Source: Gossypium raimondii (taxonomy: Eukaryota; Streptophyta; Magnoliopsida; Malvales; Malvaceae). From it: a stretch of 64,000 bases of DNA. Under the pieces are notes generated by a model. It worked only from the letters and a program-made list of their open reading frames with translations. It did not search any database and was not told the DNA's origin. The DNA lies in the NCBI RefSeq assembly GCF_025698545.1, contig NC_068577.1, forward strand, positions 4,249,501 to 4,313,500, in the 5' to 3' direction. The translations under genes were made by a program, and so were the position numbers. Positions 33,002-44,393 of this stretch are shown piece after piece (positions within the stretch are counted from its first letter, which is position 1; every line of letters starts with the position of its first letter).

Positions 33002-35443
33002 CTAACCAATTATCGTAGATAATTGGGGGGTTCCAATCATCTTTTTAATGATCCACATTTGATATGGCTGATAAAATTTTTCTTGTTCAGCTATACCAAT
33101 TAGACTACTAATTTCGATATGAAAATAATAAAAGAAATCATTATTGCTTACGATGATTTGTAAAAGAGATTTTACTATAGCAGAAATTTCATTAAAAGAT
33201 TGAAAGAAAAATTTGTACAACTACTTCCTTAGTAAAACCCCATTCAATATTGGTTATATCAAATGGTTCATGATCTAATCTATATTTTAAAGTAGGAAAT
33301 TCATTATCTAAATAATCATTAAAAACATATGCTTGTAGAAAATATTCAAAAAGCTTTTTGAAATTGAATTTGTTTGTCAAAATTACTTCATTTATTTTGT
33401 GAATATTTCTAACGGTAATAATTTCCTAGCTTTATTAAACATACATATTCTAAATACCTTATTCATAATAGAATTGTTTTTCCCTTTATGAATAAAATAT
33501 TGAATAATATCAAGAAAATTGTTTATCTCCTTAATATCCATAACAAAGAGTTAGAAATCATCCCAATCTCTATATAAAATAGATTTTAATAATAAATCTT
33601 CACTTCATTTTCTTTAGTTGTTTTTTCAACTAAAAATATAATCTGGTAAGAGCTCTTCGGAAATTAGCTCTTTGATTTGAAATATGGGTTTTCCATATCT
33701 CATTTATAAAATCATAAAATTCTGGTGATAAACCAGGATTATAAAAATCTTTTATTTTTGAAATTTCTTTTTCATCTTCAATTTGTTGTTTTTTCAACAA
33801 ATTTTCCGAACCTTTGATGATTTCAGCATAACTGGTTTGTGATGCTAAATTCATATCTTGAGACATTGGTGATTGATACACCGTGTTTGAAAAAGAGGTT
33901 CCAATTGGTTGGTTTACTATTGGATAGTTTAAAATATTTGGTCCAAGTGGTTGGTTTACTATTGGATAAGACACATAATATCCTTGGTTAAGATAAAATG
34001 GTATTTGTGCAGGTACAAATCCTTTTTTGGAGTTTGATTCTGCTTTCCCTTTGTTGGGACAGTTGCTAGCAATATGACCTTCTTTAATAGTTAAAAATAA
34101 TTTAAATTTTTTTTTAGAAATTTTTCTTCTAAAATAATTATTATCGAAAACTTGTTATTTCGATTTTTCTTCCGACTAATTTATAAATTTTCTTTTTATG
34201 TCTATGAAAAGAATTAGGTTTTAAAGTTAACCAGCCTAGTAAAGTTTTATTAATTGAAGCATTAAATCTTAATAAATCTCTACTAAATGGTTTTTCTGCT
34301 TTTTCAGACTTTATCTTATTAATAGTTAATTTTTTAATTTATTAGTCAAAATACTGTTTGTATTTTGATCAAAAGTTATTAGATAATTATCTATTTGATT
34401 ATCGACTCTAATTTTCTTTTTCCATTAGGATCTGTTAGTTCAGTATCCATGGGTTCAGGAATATCTATATTTTCATCTTCAGATGAAGTGTTTTCTTCAT
34501 CAGAATTATAATTAGAGACTTTTATGTCTTCATCCTGATCTGTTGAAGTTTTTTCTTCATCAGATTGATTACTAATTTTTATATCATGATCTGCTGAAGT
34601 TTTTTCTTCATCAGATTGATTTTTGAATAATTCTGTATTTTTAGAATTACTCGAATCGCTACTATCATCATATTTTAACATATAATGATAATTAAACATA
34701 CTAAATAGATCTTTATGTTTTTCACAAAATTCTTCTATTAATTTTAAATATTCAACTCTTTCTAGTTGATCATTGCTATTAGAAAATTTTTCTTTCCAAT
34801 GTTCGTAAGGGTTTTATAGGACTCAAATCATATTCTTTTGTTTATCATCTTTTTACGTTTTTATGTTTTTATGATTTTTAACATAGATGTTGACTCATCG
34901 GAAGAAGTGTTTTTTCTTTAGGTAAAACTAAAATATTATCCTTACCATTACCATAATATAAAGGACCTAAATCTACATCGACTCGATATTATTATTAAAA
35001 ACTTGTTCTAATTTATTATTAATATTAGTTAATATTTCTTTAGACTCATAGTTTAAGTCTAAATTTTTACTTTACTTAAAGTATTTACTTTTTCTTCTAC
35101 ATTACTAACTTTTTATATAATTTACCAAAATAAAAAGAAGTCATATCAACAAGATTATTTATACCCTTACTCAGAGATGAAATGTTATTTTCATTTCTAG
35201 AGTCTATATGCGTAATATGATCACAAGTTTTATCTTGAAATTGACACTCAATTTGTTCCATAATGTTTGTTCCTGGTACCTAAGACCGTCTATTATCTAT
35301 ATCGTCTTCACACAATGCCTAACGTCCTCCCTGGACTCAACGGCAACAAGAAGACAGAATAACAGATATATGGGTTTTGAAACAAACAACTGTGAAACAA
35401 ACAGAAATGCAAATCAAACATAAAAACTTACAATAAAATAGAA
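33002..35443 (-). pseudogene. Inverted pararetroviral arm: coat-protein-like and late-gene fragments
   Basis: Read on the minus strand from 35443: a short ORF beginning MEQIECQFQDKTCD, then decayed sequence. Next come an acidic ORF at 34699-34391 with repeated SDEEKTS units, a basic stretch, and a zinc-knuckle end GHIASNCPNKGK near 34075-34045. This fuses directly to the late-gene sequence NSKKGFVPAQI, followed by ORF 33974-33630 and remnants to 33014. The acidic domain, basic domain and CCHC order suits a caulimovirid coat protein. Stops and frameshifts occur throughout. Confidence 0.6.
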
Positions 35444-36028
35444 ATCAACTTATTCAAAGTCCCCCACTAAGTTAATACTTCGACCAATTTTTATCCAACC
35501 AGTCTAATCCGATTCAAATAAAATTACTTAAAATAAGTATAGATAAAATCTTTATTTTAAGTAACTTAAAAGTTAACTGCAATATCTAAGAGTCATAGTA
35601 TGCAATTTGTATTAGATAAAGTTAAAAATTATTTATTTAAAAACACTATTTCATATAAAATATTTTGAAAATTATTTTTAAGATGAATAAGAAGTTATGA
35701 AGATATATTATTTTCAAAGAGAAATTTTAAATTTATACTTTGAAAATAATTTTATTGAAAAGAACAATTACGGATCTTGAAAAGATCAATTTTATAACTC
35801 AGAAAACTAACATCAAATATATATGATGACATTAAAAAAGAACGAAAAAGGAACATGAAAATTGAGAATAAAATAAATGTATGATCATAGTGTTGGCCTT
35901 CCCCAAGTAAATGTGTTAGGCACATAAACTTTGGTGCAAATATTTTGATAGCTTAAAGTTACGTTTGAAAAGGGTTATGACTAAACCAATTGATGTAAAA
36001 AATATGTTATAAAATGTTAGAATGCCTT
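35444..36028. other. Unit-1 AT-rich stretch
   Basis: Aligns with 46935-47538 of unit 2 from ATACTTCGACCAATTTTTAT onward. No gene seen. Confidence 0.7.
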
Positions 36029-37480
36029 TGTAGGACCCAATTTATGCCCGGGCCCAAAATGAAACAACTTATGTACAACGGGCCCGAAACGGCCCAAATT
36101 CTTAAAAAAACCCTGAACGGCCCATTGGGGCCCAAAAACTAAGCAAGCACCAGGGAACCCTAGAGTTCCCTCCCCTCTCGTGCCGCTCTCCCCTTTCGGG
36201 CCACCCGAGGTGCTTCGTCCCGAGGTCTGCCTCCCCTTTGCACCGAAATGGCAAGGTCACCTCCGTTGACCTTGCCTAACCCTGCAAAACAAAGAAAAAA
36301 TAGAGGACAGAACGCAGAGAAAAAACGAATCTTTGTAATCGGCTATAAAGCCTGAGGAAAAATGTAATCTTTACACAACGAAGAGAAATACAACAGAGAA
36401 CAAAAATCAATCAAGAAAAATCCAAGGTTGATATTTTTATTTCGAACTTCTGCTTCTTTTTTAGATTTTATTTTTTTCCTTTTTTCGCGTACTATTATAG
36501 TAATAAAAAACGAAAAAGGGTTTTGAAACGTACCTGAGGTTTGGCCATGAACCACCGTCGGAGATCTTCTCCGTTCGTCAAGGTCACGGAAGCCTTTAGG
36601 ACTTTGCTCGGACCGCGACCGAAAAGACGGTGAGGCCGAAAGGTCGCCTTTTGTTTAGGTTCCAAAAACACCCGAATAGGGTTTATTTGCCTTTTTTTTA
36701 AAAAAGAAAAGAAAAGGGGGACCCCTCTCTAAAAATAACCTATTTTGGGCCTTCCGGCACGACGGAGCTACGGCAGTGCGTGGCGGAGCCACCGTGCAAG
36801 CTAGTCGGCGGCATAGGCTGGGTTTGAAAGCCTAGAGAGAAGGGGGAGAGTTTTTTTTTTAGAAATGGGGCTGAGATGAGGGTAAAAAAAATATTTTAGT
36901 TTAAATAATAAAAATGAAACGGCACCGTTTTGGCCCTTAAGATCCGCGCATGACCCGACCCGCTCCAAGGGATCCGCACGTTGTTATTGAATGGGCTATT
37001 TGTGCCCTCGGTCCCTTTCATTTTTGTTTTGTTTTAATTTGATCCTGCTGCTTGTTTCTTTATTATTTAATCTGGCCCCGCAAATTGGCTGCATGTTCCA
37101 ATTAAGTCCGCGCATAAATGCTGCGCTTCAGGGCTTGGGCCTATTGCCTGATCAATCCCTCGCTTTTGCAGCGCATTTTATTTTGGTCCCTGGGTTCCAT
37201 TTTCCGTTTATTTACACTCTAGACCCCATGTTTTGTTTCTAAATTCAATTTAGTCGATTTTGTTTTATTGTTTTAATTATTTTATATTAATAAATTGGAG
37301 GTTATCATGGTTATTATTTGTTTTACTATCGTTATATGTATTTATATTAACTAGTTTAAATATCAAAGATATTTATCTTTATATTAATATTACTATATTT
37401 GTATTGATGTTATTTATATTCTTCCTATCTTTCAAACTTTGTTATATATGTGTAATATATCCATATACATAGTTTTTTTC

Positions 37481-37528
<48 letters not shown>

Positions 37529-38553
37529 CTCGTACAAATACATGCATATATATCTATCCTTGGTTTTATACTTCTAAAATACATATATACATACTTCTTT
37601 TTCATATATTTTTATGATATATATATGTGTACATACATGTATATCTTTTATATTTTCATAATTTTGTTCATCTTCTTTATTGTTGTTATTATTTATGTAT
37701 TCACGTGTTCATTATTTTTTTTTTGAAAAGGACATTTTAATTCTATTCTTTTATTTGTTTGATATTATGTGATTGATTCGTCTCTTATACTTATTTATTT
37801 CGTTTTGATGATTGTTGTATTATTCATGCTTAGCTTGTCTTATTCATTTCCGTTTTGTTATGCCTACTAACACTTTACATCAAAAAGAAACTTTAAAAAT
37901 AAGGCAATATTTCGCATTTGGAAACTCGAGAAAACGTGCCCTAACGTGCTGGGTTTCGGTTTCTCGTTCGACCGAATAGCCAAATATCATTTTTAAACTT
38001 TCAAAATAAGGCAATATTTCGAGTTTGAAAATTCGAGAAAACGTGCCCTAACGTGTTGGGTTTCGATTACTCGTTTGACCAAATAGTTGAATATCCTTTC
38101 AAAATTTCAAAACGAGGCAATGTTTTGCATTTGGAAATTCGAGAGAACGGGCCCTAACGTGCTGGGTTTCGATTTCTTGTTCGACTAAATAGCCAAATAT
38201 CCTCTTAAATTTCAATCCATGTCATTCGAGTTTTTTTTAAGGATCGTACCCTAAATCTCTTTAAAATTTTCAATCTTCGACATTAAGACATTAATTAATT
38301 GACTTAGGTACCAATTTTTGGGCATTACGAGGGTGCTAACCCTTCCTCGTACGTAACCGACTCCCGAACCCATTTTTCTGAATTTCGTAGACCAAAATCG
38401 TTGTTTTAATAAAATCAAATTATTTATTAAAAACAACCACTATTCGAGGTGTCCTGATCTCACCTCTTTAAAAAGATCGGTGGCGACTCCTGTTTCGTTT
38501 TCATTTTTCAAAATCCAAGTCGACCCAGTTTTTATCAAAAAATGGTGTCAACT
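36029..38553 (+). mobile_element. Second solo Gypsy LTR, with imperfect TSD
   Basis: Begins TGTAGGACCC and ends GTGTCAACT (final A mutated to T). It is flanked by GCCTT (36024-36028) and GCCCT (38554-38558). Unit 2 shows the empty site GAATGCCCTGTTT near 47535. It is 2,525 bp without internal coding domains and carries the same end motifs and GGTGGCGACTCC segment as the LTRs at 14999 and 27402, though diverged. A (TA)n microsatellite lies at 37484-37528. Confidence 0.85.
37484..37528. repeat. (TA)n microsatellite
   Basis: About 22 uninterrupted TA dinucleotides within the solo LTR. Confidence 0.95.
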
Positions 38554-39330
38554 GCCCTGTTTAAATACGTAAAGTAAAAATTAAATGAATTTAAATTTAT
38601 TATATAAAATATTATCTCAATTGATATGAGTAATGTTGCCGATGCAGGAGGACGTTAGATTGAGTGCGTTGAAGTGCATTATCCTCCTATTTATGGATTA
38701 GAGAGGTATTATAAGTAGTTCAAGGTATTGTATCAAAAGAGCATATACGATCAAAACTTATAATGATATTGTTCAAAAAAAATATTTATAAATAATTAAT
38801 ATAATTTATTCGTAAAATCAAATTTGATTATATAAAAATTATTTTAAATATTAAAATTACATATAGGCATAATTCTTATAAATTAATAAAATTCATAATT
38901 GATAGAATAATTAACTCAAATAAAAAGAATTAATATATCACTCTTTCTTCATGTCATTATTATTATCCTAATGAGATAATTAAGCCTTGTATTAAATTTG
39001 TATCCAATTGAACTTTTGTCATTAACTAAAATAATCAATTAAGTCCCTCCGTCAATGGTTTCAATCATTTACCACGTTGATCGTTAAAATATATTGACAA
39101 ACCAATCTAATGGTGATACGTGACAACTTTTTGTTTAATCTAATATTTTCTCATAAAAATAATAAAAATTATAAATATCGAAAATATCAAAATATAAAAT
39201 GATTAAATATAAAAAATATGAAAATTGATATAAACTTATAAATATTATAAAAATAAATTTCTAAAAAATTCTAAAAATATATAAAATAAATAAAATATAT
39301 TTAAAAATTTATTAAAAACATATTAAATTT
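38554..39330. other. Unit-1 AT-rich stretch, left arm of a foldback element
   Basis: Matches 47540-48300. From about 38970 it corresponds to the left arm of the foldback element at 47958-49128, whose right arm is lacking in unit 1. No gene seen. Confidence 0.6.
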
Positions 39331-40447
39331 GGGCAATTTACAAATAAAAGCCCTTTTTTTAAAAAATTACCGAAATGGGCCAATTATTTAATTATTTACC
39401 GGAATGGTCCATTTTCCGCGAAATCGCGTCCACGTCAGCGCGATGTCAGGGTACGCGCCAGGAAATCGCTGCCACGTCAGCAACTCGCTCTGGCGTGGAC
39501 GCGATTTCGGCCCGCGCGTGAACAGTACCCAACGGTCCAAAAAAAAAGTATAAATACCCCCCTTTTTTATGTGTAATTTGACCCTTTTTTTAGTATTTTG
39601 CCCCTAATAATACATATTAATGTATTACTGTAATATGTAGCTCAAATTATGTATTGTAATTAATATTCATAATATTGTAGCTCAAATTGTCAATCCGTCT
39701 ATACTATTGTACTAATAATATATATTAATGTAATATTGAAGAGTTAATTGATTAAAAATAAATGCAACAAGTACAAAAAGATTCAAAATTATTACCAACA
39801 AGATTTGAACCAAGGTATTAAGGAAAAAACAAGCATCTTAACGAACTAAGCTAAACTAATTAATTGACATATTATAAAAATACTGTTATTATCTTAATTA
39901 TATTACTTACGTTCTAATGATTTATCGGACCTATTCCATACACGTGTCAAATCAAAAAAATAATACAACAATTCAGTAAAAAAATTCGTGTTTACTTCAA
40001 ATAAATAAGGAAAATAATGATTTGAATGTTTCAAAATTCAATTTTAAACCGAAAAATCAAAATTTAGAGGCAAAAAGGATCTTTTTGATGAAATCATGAC
40101 AAACCGCCTTCTACTGTTTGTCGTCACGTAGATCTTGAAAAGTTATTCGAAATTAAAAAAAATCGTCTCAATCGGACAACCGAGCCAAAAGTTATGGCCT
40201 TTCAAAGTTTTCCAAGCTAAAAAACATAAACTGTTCATGCCACGTCAGCAAATCGCGCTTACGTGGACGCGATTTGTTGCCACGTAAGTAATCGCGCTGA
40301 CGTGGACGCGGTTTGCTGACACATCCCCTGACATCGCGCTGGCGTGGACGCGATTTTGGGGAAAATGGCCCATTCCGATAAATAATAAAATATCGGGCCC
40401 ATTTCGGTAAATTTTAAAAAAATAGGGCTTTTATGTGTAATTTGCCC
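39331..40447. mobile_element. MULE-type non-autonomous DNA transposon with 9-bp TSD
   Basis: The left end GGGCAATTTACAAATAAAAG matches the right end on the minus strand, GGGCAAATTACACATAAAAG. The inverted similarity runs on through TTTACCG(A/G)AATGG and GCGATGTCAGGG for about 150-200 bp. A perfect 9-bp duplication ATTAAATTT flanks it (39322-39330 and 40448-40456). Unit 2 has the single site near 48295. Long terminal inverted repeats and a 9-bp duplication define Mutator-like elements. No transposase ORF is present. Confidence 0.9.
39785..39865 (-). other. tRNA-like A-box/B-box segment inside the MULE
   Basis: On the minus strand, TTTAGCTTAGTTCGTTAAGA resembles a tRNA D-arm/A box. It is followed after about 22 bases by GGTTCAAATCTT, a B-box/T-arm match. 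The acceptor stem and anticodon arm do not pair convincingly, so this is at most a tRNA-derived fragment. Confidence 0.4.
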
Positions 40448-40456
40448 ATTAAATTT

Positions 40457-41089
40457 CTATAAAATCATAAAAAGTATTAAAATTATTAAAATTATATAAA
40501 ATTATAAAAAAATCATAAAAATTTGAAATGAACCAAATCAGTCTGTTGGACCAATTAGACCAAAATCGACAAGGGTATCGATCTAAAGAAAGTCATTAGA
40601 CCGGTTTACTTGGGAACCAAATGGTTGAACTAATTCTTTTTTATTTTATTTTTTATTTAATTGAACTGGATGAGTCACCCAAACTGACAAATTGGTGGCC
40701 TGATCGGTTCGACCACTGATCTAATTTTGAAAACCATGGTTAGAATATTTCATTAGGACATATGCTAATAGTTTGATAAAAAAACATTTAAAAATAAAAA
40801 ATCGATTCAACCGCCCGATTCCCATATCAACAGGTCTAATGGCTTCCCCCGAACTAGTACTTTTGTTGATTTCAGGCTAACAAATCAGTTCAAATTTTTA
40901 TGATTTTTTTATAATTTTTATAAGTTGATATCAATTTAAGTATTTTTTTTATTTTTTAAGACTTCTAATACATTTTTTAAGTTTTACTAATTTTATTTTT
41001 TTTATAATTTATTATATTTTTATAATATTTACAAGTTTTTTTATAACTTTAATATTCTTTTTATTTTTTAATTTTTATAATTTTTATAC
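40457..41089. other. Unit-1 AT-rich end of duplication
   Basis: Aligns with about 48300-48960. Low-complexity AT runs, no gene. Ends abruptly at the junction with Copia protease sequence (TTTATA to CACAATGCG). Confidence 0.7.
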
Positions 41090-42572
41090 ACAATGCGTAG
41101 GATGAAACTAAAAAAACACTCCATTATCATGCTCAAATTGTAAAATCGATAAAAGATTTTTTCTTATACTCGGCACACGCAGAACATTAGACAAACGCAA
41201 TGACTTAGATTGAGTAGGAAGAACAACATTACCAATTGACGAAATCACTGCAGGAGTACCATCACCCATTAAAAAAGATGACGTATCTTAATATGGCATG
41301 ACATCATGTAGAGCGGACACATCACGACAGACATGATGACTCGCACCAGAATCAATATACTAGGAAGTAGTGCCAACATACATAGGAACATATGACCCAT
41401 CATCACCAGAATTTATAGGAACCAGGAGAGTCAAAGTAATCAGAAACATGTAAATCACCTAACCGATGAAGCCCAATATACACCCGAGTGTCGGTTTAGT
41501 AGACCGCAGACCCAGACCAACACTAATCGGACCAGTAGGTCGCAGACCTGGACCAACACCAATTGGTTCATTCTACCTGGGATCAATCTGAACGAAATTA
41601 GATGATGACACACCATTCGGCCCATGTGCAACATTCTGTCTATACACCAGCACTAAACTCATTTGGCCCATTTTTATCATTATTTCATAGCCCATCATCA
41701 GGAATAAAATCACGCATATTGGGCTTAGACATATTTTGGAAAGAACAGTCATAACCATGTTGAGCATAAGGTATAAATGGCCCACGTGCAAACGACCCAC
41801 TAGGTACCCAAGCAAATGGGCTTTGACCACCAGCAGTATAATAACCTTGACCTGCATAGTAACCTTGACCAAAAATAACTTTTGGATTCTTCTGTTGATG
41901 AGTCACGAACTGCCCGTCACCATGCTGCGCAAACACCCCAGATCAAGGACCATCAAAAACAGACGTGTACCATTGGTGTGAGACCGGAGGCATGACCGAC
42001 GAGTCGTTCGAGTCCCAATGATAACGGTAGTAGCACTTTTAAGCCACATGACCGAATCGACTATAGATCTGGCATTGAATGCGAGATCTGAAACTTCTAC
42101 CGTGACCACGAGTAGGCACACGACCACAACGAACAACCCCTTAATCGGACGACGCATGCTCAACAAGATTCGCATGCAACACCGCTTCCTGAAACACTCG
42201 CGCTTGACGAGTCTCACACTCAACTAGCGCATCAACCAGTCGCTAGAAGGCCAAAACATCAGTCGATAATAGTGCGGAAGAAATAACCGCCTCATACTCC
42301 GGCGGTAATCCCGCAAGCATCACCTCAATCTTTTCCTCTTCTGAGATGCGCGAACCAGAAGTCTCTAGAATAGCACACAAATCTTTGATTCGAGCAACAT
42401 AAGCCTTAATAGAGAGATTACATTTCTTTAAAGAATGAAGCTCATGTCGAATCCTCGATTGCTTCGCTTTAGTATCGACCGCGAACAGATTACTAGCCAT
42501 AGTCCATATGTCACACACCGTGCACGCATCGTTGAACGAAGATTGATGAGGAAGACTTATAGTGGACAAAAG
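41090..42572 (-). pseudogene. Copia protease-to-gag fragment (unit 2 copy)
   Basis: Second copy of 9462-10944. The minus strand 42569-42243 again gives the UBN2 gag with EEEKIEVMLAGLPPEYE. Lower coordinates hold the gag tail and, at 41100-41380, the protease-adjacent segment. The fragment begins mid-gene at the duplication junction, so it lacks integrase, RT and LTR. Small differences from unit 1 include frame-changing indels near 41490 and 41640. Confidence 0.85.
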
Positions 42573-42576
42573 CCAT

Positions 42577-43680
42577 GGAGTGCTGAAGATTCCACCAGCA
42601 GCTTCGGTTCTAATGAAGAACAGTTGAGTAATTATATAGCATTTACTTTTAGGGTAGACATTGTTGTTGCAACTGAGAGTGATACTGATGAAGCTTCTAA
42701 AGTTGAGTCAAATGTTGAGTTTTTTAAGACCTAAAAGACAATACTTGACAAGTGGGAAATGGTGTGTAATGTTAACTTCAGACTAATCATTTACAACAAC
42801 CAGTTAAAAGAAAAAAAAAACCGAAGTTGATCAAACAAGTGGAAGCAAAAGAGTCCGAATTTGCTATCAAAATAGAAAATTTAAATAATGCTCAGAAAGA
42901 GCTTGAGTCAACCAAGTAGAAGCTCGAAAAACTAAATGAAATTATGACCGCAGGAAGACAAAGTCCTGATAAAGAAGGTTTAGGTTAGGTTGAGGAAAAA
43001 GGTAAAGCCATTGCTGAAGGATCTATAGGGTGAGTTTGGATGGGCGGTGCGTTTACCTGCGGTTAGTGTAAAAACAGCAGTGGCGGTGAGATTAGATACT
43101 GTAGCGATACTGTAGCGTGAGACAAAAAGTAAGCTAAACGCACCGCACCGCACCTAATCGCGCATCCAAACCCACCCATAGTCTCTGTTAAAGCTGCGAA
43201 TGTTAATTAAGGTGAGAGCTCAAGAAGCCTATTGTTAAAAAGGTATACTCCAAACATAAGATCATTTGTCATTTTTGTGGTGCACCAGATCACATCAAGG
43301 TAATATGTTTTATGATGCTCTACGATTTGAGATGGAAACAAGTAGTGCTAGCTCCAATGCCCACTGGTCCCAACACTGTTCAAAGGAAGAAGCAAAATCT
43401 TGTCTAGAGAAAGAAGGATCAGAAATGTTTGCCTATTGCTCATCAATCTTTGAAGACCAGTATAGACCATGTATGGTATCTTGACAGTGGATGTTATCAC
43501 CACAGGACTGTTAATGCTACTTTTCTTTCGACTTTGATGATAACCATGGTGGTCATGTAACGTTCTTGATGGAAAGAAGGGTAAAATTCTTAGCAAAGGA
43601 ATTCTTAATGTTCTGATTTACGAATTGAAAAATATTTTTCTTGTTCGTGGATTAAAAACAATTTTGATTAACATCGCTTA
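42577..43680 (+). pseudogene. Older Copia gag-protease fragment (unit 2 copy)
   Basis: Copy of 10949-11902: WSAEDSTSSFGSNEEQ, coiled-coil-like stretch, CHFCGAPDHIK knuckle (the last Gly replaced by Asp) and HVWYLDSGC. A MITE interrupts it at 43028-43177. Additional one-base deletions after 43520 shift the frame relative to unit 1. Confidence 0.75.
43028..43177. mobile_element. 150-bp MITE with 3-bp TSD, private to unit 2
   Basis: Ends are GGGTGAGTTTGGATG and its complement CATCCAAACCCACCC, an inverted repeat with one mismatch. The 3-bp direct repeat ATA flanks it. Unit 1 reads CCTATAGTCTCTG without the insertion at about 11392. The interior includes ACTGTAGCG repeats and CGCACCGCACC. The end pattern and 3-bp duplication would suit PIF/Harbinger-type MITEs, but the family is uncertain. 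Confidence 0.85.
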
Positions 43681-44393
43681 ATTATATGGTAAAATTATAC
43701 TTTAATCCTAAAACTTTAAATAGCGGTCTATCGCGATGTAGCAGCAGACTATTTTATGGTTTAATATATGGACATTTTAATATAAAGTCTTATAAAAAAT
43801 ATTAATAATGCATAAATGAAAGTTGTATAATTTAAATAAAATAAAATAAATTTTATTTTCAATTTATTGTTTTAATATATGATTTTATATTTGAATTTGA
43901 GAATGTTACTTTTCTTTTCTTTTTTTTCGCACTTTACTTTTCCATCATATGGCACTTTATAAGTGCTATTTAACTCATTTCTTCGTCTTTGAAAATGTGC
44001 ACTTTAGATCTTCATACTTTTCATTTTTCAGTTTAGTCCCAAAAGTGGCGTCAACCATAATAGTACATTTCCTAAGTCATCCTCGTGCCCAAAAATCATC
44101 ATTAACTCCAATTTCCTCAATTTGATCAAATTGCATTATAGTCCTTTAACTTTTCCAAATTTATAATTTGATCCCTTTATGTTGAAATCTCTTAGTCATA
44201 ATCATTCTCTCAAAATTACCTTTCCACAAGTCAAAAAAATTCTTTACGTTTTCATTTATTAAGCTTTGCTTTTGAATTTCCTCAAAATTCCACTATCCAA
44301 TCTCTATCATTTATTGTAGGCAAAATTTGAGGCGTTACAATTTAAATATAAGTATTAGATTAGATATTTGTATCTTGCTCTATAATAAAATTA

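Larger units (their letters stand above)
18066..35443. mobile_element. Endogenous pararetrovirus (Caulimoviridae-like) complex
   Basis: This is a 17.4-kb block absent from unit 2. Two direct copies of a late-gene C-terminus plus promoter (18256-19340 and 31780-32910) flank movement-protein-like and aspartic-protease-like remnants. A further arm (33002-35443) lies in inverted orientation. A 9,963-bp Gypsy element splits the viral coding region. Excluding it, promoter-to-promoter distance is about 3.6 kb, roughly half of a normal caulimovirid genome. Reverse transcriptase and RNase H are not seen. All ORFs are broken, so it is a defective integrated relic. Confidence 0.8.
9462..41089 (+). repeat. 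Tandem duplication, unit 1 (expanded)
   Basis: Beginning at CACAATGCGTAGGATGAAAC (9462), the order and sequence of blocks match unit 2 starting at 41089-41090. The blocks are Copia protease-gag, older Copia gag, long-inverted-repeat element, BSP gene and AT-rich tail. Unit 1 ends at 41089 within an AT tract that corresponds to about 48960 in unit 2. Subtracting four insertions (about 2.75, 17.4, 2.5 and 1.1 kb) from 31.6 kb leaves about 7.9 kb, the length of unit 2. Confidence 0.85.

Noticed and set aside
39785..39865. A functional tRNA gene
   Set aside because: Only A- and B-box-like motifs are present; acceptor and anticodon stems do not pair well.
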